This document shows positions 35,923-64,000 of a stretch of DNA of 64,000 nt, in pieces (the stretch's first letter is position 1; each line of letters starts with the position of its first letter). Both the position numbers and the translations under genes were made by a program. Origin of the DNA: Streptomyces sp. JH34 (GTDB lineage: Bacteria > Actinomycetota > Actinomycetes > Streptomycetales > Streptomycetaceae). The notes below the pieces were generated by a model. It made no database searches. It was not told where the DNA came from and was given only the letters and a program-made list of their open reading frames with translations. The DNA lies in contig NZ_JAJSOO010000001.1 in assembly GCF_029428875.1 (NCBI RefSeq), positions 1,116,001-1,180,000 of the forward strand. Direction: 5' to 3'.

Positions 35923-36204
35923 ATGACGGCACCGCACCCGCGAGGCCGGTGCGGCATGGGGCGTGACCACGGGCTGATCGCCAGCGTGCGGCCCGACGGG
36001 TACCTGGAACTGTTCGTGCCGCTCACCGGAAAACGCCACAGGTGCGGTCCTCGCGGTACGACGATGTGGCTCGCCCTGCAGCGCAGTGATTGGCAGACGG
36101 AACTCGCCACGCAGGACGTCGCAGTGCGACTGGGTGTGCATCCGGACACCATTCGGTGCGATATTCAGGCCTGGATGTCGCATTTCCGTGAGGCGGGTGA
36201 GTGA
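35923..36204 (+). CDS. PqqD-like small protein
   Basis: 93 residues if started at ATG 35923. TTMWLALQRSDWQTELATQD followed by VAVRLGVHPDTIRCDIQAWM matches the helix arrangement of PqqD-type peptide-binding (RRE-like) domains: a W in the first helix, then LGVxPxxxxxDIxxW and a REAGE end. Such domains usually deliver a precursor peptide to a modifying enzyme, yet no radical SAM or precursor gene is nearby. The start is uncertain: ATG 35956 and TTG 35875 are alternatives, and no start has a strong ribosome site. It is convergent with the end of the PKS operon. Confidence 0.55.
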   Translation: MTAPHPRGRCGMGRDHGLIASVRPDGYLELFVPLTGKRHRCGPRGTTMWLALQRSDWQTELATQDVAVRLGVHPDTIRCDIQAWMSHFREAGE

Positions 36205-36244
36205 CGGATCCGCGGAGCGGCGGCCCCCCGGCCGCCGCGTCCCG

Positions 36245-36296
36245 CCGCGGGGGTCCGGCGGCCGGTGCGTGCCACCCGGTCGCCGGACCCCCGCGG
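36245..36296. terminator. Perfect hairpin at the 3' end of the PKS operon
   Basis: Arms CCGCGGGGGTCCGGCG (36245-36260) and its complement (36281-36296) pair over 16 bp around a 20-nt loop. It lies 12 nt beyond the TE-module gene stop and 40 nt after the convergent PqqD-like gene, so it can serve both. Confidence 0.8.
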
Positions 36297-36308
36297 TGCT
36301 CCCCGGCA

Positions 36309-39300
36309 TCAGGCCGTCGCGATGCCGGACAGCCACTTCTCCACCGCTCCGGCCGTGGATTCGGCCCGGTCCTCCATCACCGTGAAGTGCGTGCCGGGTA
36401 CCTCGGCGAGTTCGTGCGCGCCCTCCCAGACCGCCTGCCAGCCGTCGAGACCGGGCGCGAAGGGTTCCTCGGGCCGTACGAACAGCACCGGAGCGGTCAG
36501 CGGGCCGGGCAGGCAGTCGGAGATCAGGCCGCTGTAGCGGCTCATCGCCGCGAGGCGCGCGGTGCCGAAGCCGCCCACGGACGATTCGCGGTCCAGCATG
36601 CCGTTGAACATCTCGCGCCTGAGCTGTTCGGTGCCGTCGTCGGCGAGCAGATAGGTGTCCAGCAGGACCACACCGGAGGCCGGCCTGCCGGCCTTCTCCA
36701 TCGCCTCGGCCGCCGCGTGGGCGAACTGCCCGCCCGAGGAGTACCCGAGGAGCACGTAGGGCCGTCCGTCGGCGCAGGCCCGCCGGACGCCTTCGACCAC
36801 GACCTCCACGACCGCCTCGACGGAGCGCGGCAGCGGCTCCCCGGGGACGAAGCCGGGGACGTCAGGGACGAGGACGTCGCGCCGGCCGTGGAAGTGCCGG
36901 GCGAAGCGGGCGTACTGGTGGGCGCCGCCCAGCGCCATCGGGGAGGGCAGGCAGAGCAGGCGGGGCCCTTCCTCCCCCGTGGCCAGGCGCACGGGGTCGC
37001 GCACCTCGCCGAACTCGGCCGCCGAGGAGAAGCCCGGCAGGATGTCCGCCGCGCTGTGCAGCAGTGTCATGGCCCGTTCCCAGTTGCCGTCGGCCGCCGC
37101 GCGCCGCACCAGCCCGCTGACCGATTCGATGTCGTCGTCCGCCGGTTCGGCGCCGCCCCGGGCGAGGTGTCCACGCAGGTGCGCGGCGAGCGCGGCGGGC
37201 GTGCGGTGGTCGAAGACGACTCCGGCGGCGACGGTGACGCCCAGGGTGCTGACGAGGGCTCCGCGCAGTTCGGCGGCGGAGACGGAGTCCATGCCGATCT
37301 CCAGGAAGGCGTCGTCGGCTTCGACGGCATCCGGTCCCGCGTGTCCGAGGATCGCGGCGGTCTGCGCGCGCACCAGGTGGGTGAGCAGGGCCTCCTGCTC
37401 GACCTCCGGGACCGCCGCCAGCCGTTCCCGCAGGCCCTGGGCCTCGGGGACCGCGGCGGGGGCGGCGGAACCGGCCGGGCCGGCGGCCGGCCGGGCGGTG
37501 GGCCCGTCCATGGTCAGGGGGACGTCGGCGTTCAGCCAGTACCGTTCGTGCCGGAAGGCGTACGTGGGCAGCTCGGCGCGGGCCGTCCCGGGGAAGATCG
37601 CCGCCCAGTCCAGGGGCAGGCCGTCCGTGTGCAGCCGGGCGAGCCCGGACAGCAGGGCCGCCGGTTCGGCGCCGTGGCGCCGGCCGAGGGCCACGAAGGT
37701 GGCGTCGCCCTCGCCGAGGCAGTCCCGGACGAGTCCGGTCAGGACGGCGTCGGGGCCCACCTCGACGTATCGGCTGACACCCGACCCCGCGAGGGCGGCG
37801 ACGGCGTCGGAGAAGCGGACGGTGCCCCGCACGTGCCGTACCCAGTGCCGCGGGTCGCGCAGCTGCTCGCCGGTGGCGGGCAGTCCGGTGAGCGCCGAGA
37901 CCACGTCGACGCGGGGTTCGTGGAAGGTGAGCCGCCCGACGACCGCGTGGAAGTCGTCGAGCATGGCGTCCATCAACGGGGAGTGGAAGGCGTGCGAGAC
38001 GCTGAGCCGCTTGGTCTTCGCGAACGTCGCGGCGGCGGAGAGGACCGCGTCGCGCTCCCCGGACAGGACGACCGCCGACGGTCCGTTGACCGCCGCCAGG
38101 CCCACCCGTTCGTCCAGCAGATGGCGGACCTCGTCCTCACCGGCCCGCACGGCGACCATCGCACCGCCCTCGGGCAGGGCCTGCATGAGCCGGCCGCGTG
38201 CGGCGACCAGGGCGCAGGCGTCGGCCAGGTCCAGCACTCCCGCCACATGCGCGGCGGCGATCTCGCCGACGGAGTGCCCGGTCACCACGTCGGGCCGGAC
38301 ACCCCAGGACTCGAGCAGCCTGAAGAGGGCCACCTCGTAGGCGAACAGGGCGGTCTGGGCGTACTGCGTGCGGTGCACCGCCTCGAGGTCGTCGCCGCTC
38401 AGTACGCCCGCCAGGTCCAGGCCGAGACGGGCGTCGATCGCGTCGAACGTCTCGGCGAACACCGGGTACTGGGAACGGAGTTCGAGCCCCATGCCCGGAC
38501 GCTGGGCGCCCTGGCCGGTGAACAGGAACGCGGTGCGGCCACCGGTGCGGGCCCGGCCGGTGACGGCGGTGGCCGACGGGTCTCCGGTGGCGAGGGCGTC
38601 CAGCCCGGCCCTGACCTGCTCACGGTCGCCACCGACGACGACGGCCCGGTGGCCGAAGGCCGCGCGCCGGGTTCCCAGGGCCCTCGCGACAGCGGACACC
38701 GGCAGTCCGGGGCGTGCGTCGAGGAAGTCGCGCAGCCGCTCGGCCTGTGCGGGGAGGGCGTGCGCGGAACGGGCGGACAGGGGCAGCATGACGGCCGGTG
38801 CGTGGGGTTCGGGCTCCGGGTGGGGGGAGGTGTCGTCGTCGGGTGCCTCCTCCAGGATCACGTGCGCGTTGGTCCCGCTGATCCCGAACGACGACACCCC
38901 CGCACGACGGACCCGCTCACCCCGCACCCACTCCCGCTCCTCATCCAGCAACCGGACCCGCCCCGCACCCCACTCCACCTTCCGCGACGGCTCACCCGCA
39001 TACAACGTCCGAGGCAACACCCCCTCCCCCAACGCCAACACCATCTTCATCACACCCGCCACACCCGCAGCCGCCTGCGTATGCCCGATGTTCGACTTCA
39101 CCGACCCCAACCACAACGGACGCTCCTCAGACCGACCCTGCCCATACGTCGCCAACAACGCCTGAGCCTCGATCGGATCACCCAACTCCGTCCCCGTACC
39201 GTGCGCCTCCACCACATCCACATCAACCGCCGACACACCCGCCGACACCAACGCCTGACGCAACACCCGCTGCTGAGAAGGACCGTTCGGCGCCGTCAAC

Positions 39301-40190
39301 CCGTTCGACGCACCATCCTGATTCACCGCACTCCCCCGCACCACAGCCAACACCCGATGCCCCGACCGCCGCGCATCCGACAACCGCTCCAGCACCAGCA
39401 CACCGAGGCCTTCGGAGAATCCGGTGCCGTTCGCGTCGTCGGAGAAGGAACGGCACCGGCCGTCCGGGGAGAGTGCGCCCTGCCGGCTGAACTCGACGTA
39501 GGTGCCCGGTGAGGCCATGACCGTCACTCCGCCGGCCAGGGCGAGGGTGCACTCGCCCTGGCGCAGGGCCTGGGCGGCCAGGTGGAGCGTGACCAGGGAG
39601 GAGGAGCACGCGGTGTCGACGGTGAGGGCGGGGCCTTCCAGGCCGAGGGTGTAGGCGACCCGGCCCGAGACGACGCTGCCGGAGCCGAAGCTGCCGAAGT
39701 AGTCGTGGTACATGAGGCCCGCGAACACCCCGGTGGGGCTGCCGCGCAGTGACGACGGATCGATGCCGGCGTGCTCCAGTGCCTCCCAGGAGCCTTCCAG
39801 CAGGAGCCGCTGCTGGGGGTCCATCACCAGTGCCTCGTGCGGGGAGATGCCGAAGAAGGCGGCGTCGAAGTCCCCGGCGTCGTAGAGGAATCCGCCCTCG
39901 CCCGTGGAGGAGCGGCCCGGGGTGCCCGGTTCCGGGTCGTGCAGGTCCGGGTCCCAGCCGCGGTCGTCGGGGAACGCGCCGACGCCGTCGCGGCCCTCCG
40001 CGAGGAGGCGCCACAGGTCCTCGGGCGAACGGACTCCGCCGGGGTAGCGGCACGCCATGCCCACGATCGCGATCGGTTCGCGGGCGGCGGCGGTCTGCGC
40101 CCGGTTGCGTTCCCGCAGCCGCTCGATCTCCTTGAGCGAGGCGCGCAGCGCCTCGACCATCCTGGTGTCGGGCTTCTCGGACTCGGCCAT
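36309..40190 (-). CDS. Type I PKS, terminal module KS-AT-ACP-TE
   Basis: 1293 residues from ATG 40190 (AAGGAAG upstream). Docking helix 1-35 ([19 protein letters not shown]); KS about 38-460 with Cys in DTACSSSL (about 191), HGTGTELGD and [14 protein letters not shown] about 550-850 with Ser in [11 protein letters not shown] and HAFHSPLMD, the malonyl-CoA signature; ACP about 935-1005 with Ser in [10 protein letters not shown] about 1060-1290 with Ser in LLGYSSGGQ (about 1149), Asp in VVLLDTYL and His in GTHFTVM (about 1267). No reductive domain, so the last beta-carbon stays a ketone before release. The last gene of the line, 14 bp after the three-module gene. The KS C-terminal half shows foreign codon use (38870-39405). 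Confidence 0.95.
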   Translation of the reverse strand: MAESEKPDTRMVEALRASLKEIERLRERNRAQTAAAREPIAIVGMACRYPGGVRSPEDLWRLLAEGRDGVGAFPDDRGWDPDLHDPEPGTPGRSSTGEGGFLYDAGDFDAAFFGISPHEALVMDPQQRLLLEGSWEALEHAGIDPSSLRGSPTGVFAGLMYHDYFGSFGSGSVVSGRVAYTLGLEGPALTVDTACSSSLVTLHLAAQALRQGECTLALAGGVTVMASPGTYVEFSRQGALSPDGRCRSFSDDANGTGFSEGLGVLVLERLSDARRSGHRVLAVVRGSAVNQDGASNGLTAPNGPSQQRVLRQALVSAGVSAVDVDVVEAHGTGTELGDPIEAQALLATYGQGRSEERPLWLGSVKSNIGHTQAAAGVAGVMKMVLALGEGVLPRTLYAGEPSRKVEWGAGRVRLLDEEREWVRGERVRRAGVSSFGISGTNAHVILEEAPDDDTSPHPEPEPHAPAVMLPLSARSAHALPAQAERLRDFLDARPGLPVSAVARALGTRRAAFGHRAVVVGGDREQVRAGLDALATGDPSATAVTGRARTGGRTAFLFTGQGAQRPGMGLELRSQYPVFAETFDAIDARLGLDLAGVLSGDDLEAVHRTQYAQTALFAYEVALFRLLESWGVRPDVVTGHSVGEIAAAHVAGVLDLADACALVAARGRLMQALPEGGAMVAVRAGEDEVRHLLDERVGLAAVNGPSAVVLSGERDAVLSAAATFAKTKRLSVSHAFHSPLMDAMLDDFHAVVGRLTFHEPRVDVVSALTGLPATGEQLRDPRHWVRHVRGTVRFSDAVAALAGSGVSRYVEVGPDAVLTGLVRDCLGEGDATFVALGRRHGAEPAALLSGLARLHTDGLPLDWAAIFPGTARAELPTYAFRHERYWLNADVPLTMDGPTARPAAGPAGSAAPAAVPEAQGLRERLAAVPEVEQEALLTHLVRAQTAAILGHAGPDAVEADDAFLEIGMDSVSAAELRGALVSTLGVTVAAGVVFDHRTPAALAAHLRGHLARGGAEPADDDIESVSGLVRRAAADGNWERAMTLLHSAADILPGFSSAAEFGEVRDPVRLATGEEGPRLLCLPSPMALGGAHQYARFARHFHGRRDVLVPDVPGFVPGEPLPRSVEAVVEVVVEGVRRACADGRPYVLLGYSSGGQFAHAAAEAMEKAGRPASGVVLLDTYLLADDGTEQLRREMFNGMLDRESSVGGFGTARLAAMSRYSGLISDCLPGPLTAPVLFVRPEEPFAPGLDGWQAVWEGAHELAEVPGTHFTVMEDRAESTAGAVEKWLSGIATA
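38870..39405 (-). other. Atypical-composition tract inside the terminal KS
   Basis: For about 535 bp the plus strand becomes poor in G and rich in C/A, i.e. the coding strand turns G/T-rich. Codons shift to GTG, TTG, GGG, CGG, TAT, GAT and GGT, as in GTG TTG GCG TTG GGG GAG. Both edges are sharp. The encoded protein ([14 protein letters not shown] to HVILEEAP, with both active-site histidines) is a normal KS sequence. The PKS genes on either side keep C-ending codons. Confidence 0.7.
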
Positions 40191-40204
40191 GGTTCTCTTC
40201 CTTC

Positions 40205-55675
<15,471 letters not shown>

Positions 55676-55742
55676 CGGGTGTCGCCACTCCTGTGCGAAG
55701 AGGTGGGCTGCGGGTGGGCCGTCGTGTCGTGGGAGTGCCGGG

Positions 55743-58700
55743 TCACGCCGAGCCGAGTTCTTTGTCGATGAACGCGAACACGTCGTCGGCGGAGGCCTCT
55801 TCGAGACGGCCGGTGACGGCTGCCGCGTCCTGGCCGAGGGTCTTGTCCAGGTCCTTGAGCAGGGTCTGCAGCCGGGTGGTGACCCTGCTCTGCTCCAGGT
55901 CCTCGGCGGTGAGGTCGCCGAGCCGGGCGGCGACCCGTTCGAGCTCGGCGACCACGGCGTCCACGGAGGTGTCCGCGCCGGCGAGTTCGGTGCCCAGGTA
56001 CTTGGCGAGGGCGGCGGGTGTGGCGTAGTCGAAGATGAGCGTGGCCGGCAGCGGCACTCCGGCGGCGCCACTGATCCGGTTGCGCAGGTCGACCGAGGTG
56101 AGCGAGTCGAAGCCGAGGTCGCGGAACGCCGTGGTCGGTTCGACGGCGCCGGCGTCGCCGTATCCGAGGACGGCGGCGGCCTGGCCGCAGACCAGGTCGT
56201 ACAGGGCCCGCTCGCGTTCCCCTCCGGTGAGTCCCGCGAGCTTCTCGGCGAAGCCGTCGGCCGCGTTCGCGCCGTCCGGGCCGCTCGTGGTGCGGCGGGC
56301 CTCGGGCAGTGCGGACAGCAGCGGGCTGGGACGGGTCGAGGTGAACGCGGGGGCGAACACCGACCAGTCGACGTCGGCGACGGTGACGGTGGTGTCACCG
56401 CCGTCCAGGGCGCGGCGCAGCGCGGTGAGGGCGGTGTCCGGGTCGAGCAGGGACATGCCCATCGCCCGGGCCGAGGCGCGTACCGCGCCGTGCGCCGCCA
56501 TGCCGTCGCCGCCCCACGGGCCCCAGGCCACGGAGGTGGCGGGCAGTCCCGCCGCGTGGCGGTGCTCGGCCAGGGCGTCCAGGTAGGCGTTGGCGGCGGC
56601 GTAGTTGGCCTGGCCGGCGCCGCCGACGGTGGCGGTCAGGGAGGAGAACAGCACGAACGCCGACAGGTCGAGCCCGGCGGTCAGTTCGTGCAGGTGGAGG
56701 GCCGCGTCCGCCTTGGGTCCGAGGACGCGGGCGAACCGGTCGGCGTCCAGGGAGTCCAGGACGCCGTCGTCGAGGGCGCCGGCCAGGTGCACGACGGCCG
56801 TCAGGGGGTGCTGTGCCGGTACGGAGTCCAGCAGGCCGGCCAGTGCGGACCGGTCGCTCACGTCGCAGGCGGTCAGGGTGACACCGGTACCGGTGGCGGT
56901 GAGTTCACGAACCAGGTCGTCGGCGCCGGGGGCGTCGGGGCCACGGCGGGAGGTGAGCAGCAGGTGTTCGGCGCCCTCGGCGGCGAGCCGGCGGGCGACG
57001 ACGGCACCGACCGCGCCGGTGGCGCCGGTGACCAGCACGGTACCGGACGGCTTCCAGGGGGCGCCCGCGCGTGCGGGGGCGTGCTCCAGCCGGCGTCCGT
57101 GGGCACCGGACTCACGGATCACGACCTGGTCCTCGCCGCCGGCGTCGCCGAGCAGCGCGGCCAGACGGGCCACGGTCCGCGGACCGGCCTCCGCGGGCAG
57201 GTCGACGAGACCGCCCCACCGGTCGGGGTGCTCGAGGGCGGCGACCCGGCCGAGGCCCCACAGTGCGGCCTGGGCGAAGCCGGTGACGGTGGCGCCGGCT
57301 CCGTGGGCGACGGCGTCCCGGGTGGCGCACCACAGCGGGGCGTCGGCGCCGGTGTCCCCGAGGGCCTGGACGAGTGCGGCGAGGGCGGCCGGCCGCGTCG
57401 CCGGGGCGGGCAGGTACAGGATGCCGTCGGCCGGGGTCCGGCCGGTGAGCGCGTCGGCCAGTGCGGCGCGGTCGGCGGTGTCCGGCACGGTGAGGACGTC
57501 GACGTGCAGCCCGTTGCCTGCCAGGCCCTCCGTCACCGCGCGGGTCCACGGGTCGTCGGCGGTGGACGCGGGGACGACGGCCAGCCAGGTCCCGCCGAGC
57601 GCCGGGGTGGCGGGAGGCGCCAGCGGTTCCCAGGTGACGCGGTGGCGGAGCCCGTCCGCAGCGGCGTGCGCCTGTCGCCGGCCGTGCCAGGTCGCGAGGG
57701 CGGGTACGACGGCGGCGACGGAACACTCGTCGTCGAGACCGAGGGTGGCGGCGACGGCACTCACGTCCTGCTCGCGCACCAGGTCCCAGAACGGGTCGCC
57801 CGCGTCGCCGCCGGAGGCGGCCTGGCGTTCGGCCTGCAGGATGGGGGCGTCCTCCCAGTGCCGGTCCCTGCGGAACGGGTAGGTGGGCAGGTCGACGGTG
57901 CGGCCGCCGGTGAAGACCGTCCGCCAGTCGGGGCCGGTGCCGGTGAGGTGGAGTCGGCAGAGGGCGTCGACGAGGGCGGTGTCCTCGGCACGGTCGCGCC
58001 GCTGGGTGCCGATGGCGTCGGGGACCACGTCCTGCGCCATGGTGCTGAGCACCGAGTCCGGGCCGATCTCGAGGAAACGGGTGGCACCCTCGGCGGCGAG
58101 CGTGGTGGCACCGTCGTGGAAGCGGACGGCCTCGCGGACGTGCCGTACCCAGTAGTCGGGGTCGGTCAGGTCGTCGGCGATCCGGCCGGTGACGTTGGAG
58201 ACGACCGGGAGCGCGGGCTCGTGGAAGGTGAGGCCGGCCAGTACCTCGCGGAAGGGCTCCAGCATGGGGTCCATGCGGTGCGAGTGGAAGGCGTGCGACA
58301 CCTTCAGCCGGGTGCTCTTCTCGGCCTGGGCCGCGACGGCGAGGACGGCCGCCTCGTCACCGGAGACCACGACGGAGCGTGCGCCGTTGACGGCGGCGAT
58401 GTCGACGCCGTCGGTGAGGAGCGCGAGGACCTCGGCCTCGGTGGCGCGCAGGGACACCATCGCGCCGCCGGCCGGAAGGTCCTGCATGAGGCGGCCCCGG
58501 GCGGCGACCAGGGTGACCGCGTCCTTCAGGTCGAGCACTCCGGCGACGTGGGCGGCGACGATCTCGCCGATGGAGTGTCCGGCGAGCAGGTCGGGGCGGA
58601 CGCCCCAGTGCTCCAGCAGCCGGTGGAGGGCGGTCTCGAAGGTGAACAGCGCCGCCTGGGTGTACACGGTGCGGTGCAGCGGTGCGTCGGCGCCGTCGGC

Positions 58701-60493
58701 GTCCTCGTCGAACATGACGTCGCGCAGCGGCCGGTCCAGGTGCTCGTCGAAGGCGGCGCAGATCTCGTCGAAGGCCGCGGCGAACACCGGGAAGGCGGCG
58801 TGCAGGGTGCGGCCCATGCCGGGACGCTGCGAGCCCTGTCCGGAGAACAGCACGGCGAGGCGGCCGGGTTCGGGTGCCACGACGGGCGCCCGGGTGCCGT
58901 CGGCGACCTCGCGCAGGGCGGCCAGCAGTTCGTCACGGTCGCGTCCGGTGACGGCGGCGCGGTGGGTGAACAGGGAGCGGGTGGTGGCCAGGGAGTGGCC
59001 GACGTCGTAGGGGTCGAGGTCGCCGGCGGCGGCCAGCAGCCGTTCCGCCTGCCGCTGCACGGCGTCGGCGCCCTTGCCGGAGAGCAGCCACGGCACGACG
59101 GGCAGCCCGGTGCGGTGCGGGGCGCTCCCGTCGTCCTCGGTCGCCGGGGCCTCCTCCAGGACGGTGTGCGCGTTGGTGCCCGAGATGCCGAAGGACGAGA
59201 TGCCGGCGCGGCGCGGCCGGCCGTCGCCGCCCCAGGGGCGGGGCTCGGTGAGCAGCTCGACGTCGCCCGCGCTCCAGTCGACGGCGGTGGTGGGCGTGCC
59301 GACGTGCAGGGTCCTGGGGAGGGTGCCGTGGCGCATCGCCATGACCATCTTGATGACGGCGCCGACTCCGGCGGCGGCCTGGGCGTGGCCCATGTTGGAC
59401 TTGATGGAGCCCAGCCACAGCGGCAGGCCCTCGGGGCGGTCCTGCCCGTAGGCGGCGATGACGGCCTGGGCCTCGATGGGGTCACCGAGCGTGGTGCCGG
59501 TGCCGTGGGCCTCCACCGCGTCGATGTGGTGGGGGGCCAGCTGGGCGTCGGCGAGGGCCTGCTGGATGACACGGACCTGGGCCGGTCCGCTGGGCGCGGT
59601 CAGGCCGTTGGAGGCACCGTCCTGGTTGACGGCGCTGCCGCGCACGACGGCGAGCACCTTGTGCCCGTTGCGGCGGGCGTCGGACAGCCGCTCGACGAGG
59701 AGCATGCCCGCGCCCTCGGCCCAGGCGGCGCCGGCGGCGTCGTCGGAGAAGGAGTGGCAGCGGCCGTCGGGCGAGAGGGCGCGGCGCTCGCTGAACTCGA
59801 CGAACATCTCGGGGCTGGCCATGAGGGCGGCCCCGCCCGCCAGGGCGAGGGAGCACTCCCCCTTGCGCAGCGACTGGATCGCCGAGTGGAGGGCGACCAG
59901 GGAGGAGGAGCAGGCGGTGTCCATGGTGACCGCCGGGCCCTCGAGTCCGAGGGTGTAGGCGATCCGGCCGGAGACGATGCTGCCGGAGATGGTGCCGCCG
60001 AGGTAGTCGTGGTGCATCAGGCCGACGAAGACACCGGTCTGCGTGCCCTTCACGGCCGTGGGGTCGATGCCGGCACGTTCGAAGGCCTCCCAGGTGACCT
60101 CCAGCAGCATGCGCTGCTGGGGGTCCGTGCCGGGCGCGTCCTTGGGGCTGATGCCGAAGAAGGCGGGGTCGCACTCGGCGACGTCGTGCAGGAACCCGCC
60201 GTGGCGCACGTAGGTCTTGCCGGGGGACCCGGGCTCGGGGTCGTAGAGCGCGTCCACGTCCCAGCCGCGGTCGGTGGGGAAGTCGGAGACGACGTCGACG
60301 CCTTCGTCGACGATGCGCCACAGGTCCTCGGGGGTGCGTATCCCGCCGGGGTAGCGGCAGCCCATACCGATGATGGCGACGGGCTCGTGGTCCTGCTCCT
60401 CCAGTTCCCTCACGCGGCGCCGACTGCGCTCCAGCTCGGTCGTGGCCCGCTTCAGGTAGTCGCGGAGCTTGTCGGCCGTTGCCGGGTCTTCCA

Positions 60494-60494
<1 letters not shown>
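55743..60494 (-). CDS. Type I PKS module KS-AT-KR-ACP
   Basis: 1583 residues from ATG 60494, which shares one base with the TGA of the upstream PKS gene. Docking helix [20 protein letters not shown] from about 33 with [31 protein letters not shown] with [11 protein letters not shown] (about 641) and HAFHSHRMD (about 735), so malonyl-CoA; no DH, the AT leading through a KR structural subdomain ([11 protein letters not shown]) to KR with TGATGAVG (about 1158), LDD (B-type, one hydroxyl stereochemistry) and NYAAAN (about 1298); ACP Ser in GFDSL (about 1461); C-terminal docking region ending [11 protein letters not shown]. Predicted to add two carbons and reduce to a beta-hydroxyl that is kept. 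Confidence 0.96.

Positions 60495-64000
<3,506 letters not shown>

Overview
The window reads as chromosomal DNA of a Streptomyces or close actinomycete. It is very GC-rich, with G/C-ending codons, many GTG starts, 4-bp ATGA/GTGA gene overlaps, purine-rich Shine-Dalgarno sites and long perfect GC hairpins. It also carries actinomycete-typical families: monomeric isocitrate dehydrogenase, F420-type oxidoreductases, DesK/NarL-type two-component pairs and a modular type I polyketide synthase (PKS). No rRNA, tRNA, CRISPR array or insertion sequence was seen.

Left part (1-17 kb), housekeeping and accessory genes: the 3' end of a lipoate-protein ligase; monomeric NADP isocitrate dehydrogenase; a LuxR-type two-component pair; an AhpD-like protein with a possible methyltransferase remnant behind it; an amidase; two divergent secreted proteins; a heterodimeric ABC exporter with complementary degenerate ATPase domains; and a run of zinc alcohol dehydrogenase, SRPBCC protein and phytoene-dehydrogenase-like FAD enzyme. 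Then come a divergent cold-shock protein and a translationally coupled DUF2945/DUF3140 pair.

Middle part (18-29 kb): a probable reductive pyrimidine/hydantoin degradation locus on the minus strand (nitrilase-type amidohydrolase, class III aminotransferase, dihydropyrimidinase, F420-dependent LLM oxidoreductase). A plus-strand chloroperoxidase-like hydrolase lies between its last two members. After it come a proline-rich unknown protein, a PPOX protein, a GH75-type chitosanase and gamma-glutamyltransferase.

Right part (29-64 kb): one flank of a modular type I PKS cluster. Four PKS genes are read on the minus strand from the right edge inward. In transcription order they are an incomplete gene with at least AT-DH-KR-ACP; KS-AT-KR-ACP; a three-module protein of 5156 residues with three KS-AT-DH-KR-ACP modules; and KS-AT-ACP-TE. 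The TE and a perfect hairpin mark the 3' end of the assembly line. Beyond it lie a PqqD-like small gene, a MacB-type ABC transporter, a second two-component pair whose response regulator has a TTA (bldA) codon, and a type II thioesterase. Together these predict a chain end with one hydroxyl, a short (methyl-branched) polyene segment and an unreduced beta-keto terminus released by the TE. Loading and early modules and any tailoring genes lie beyond the right edge, so the product cannot be named here.
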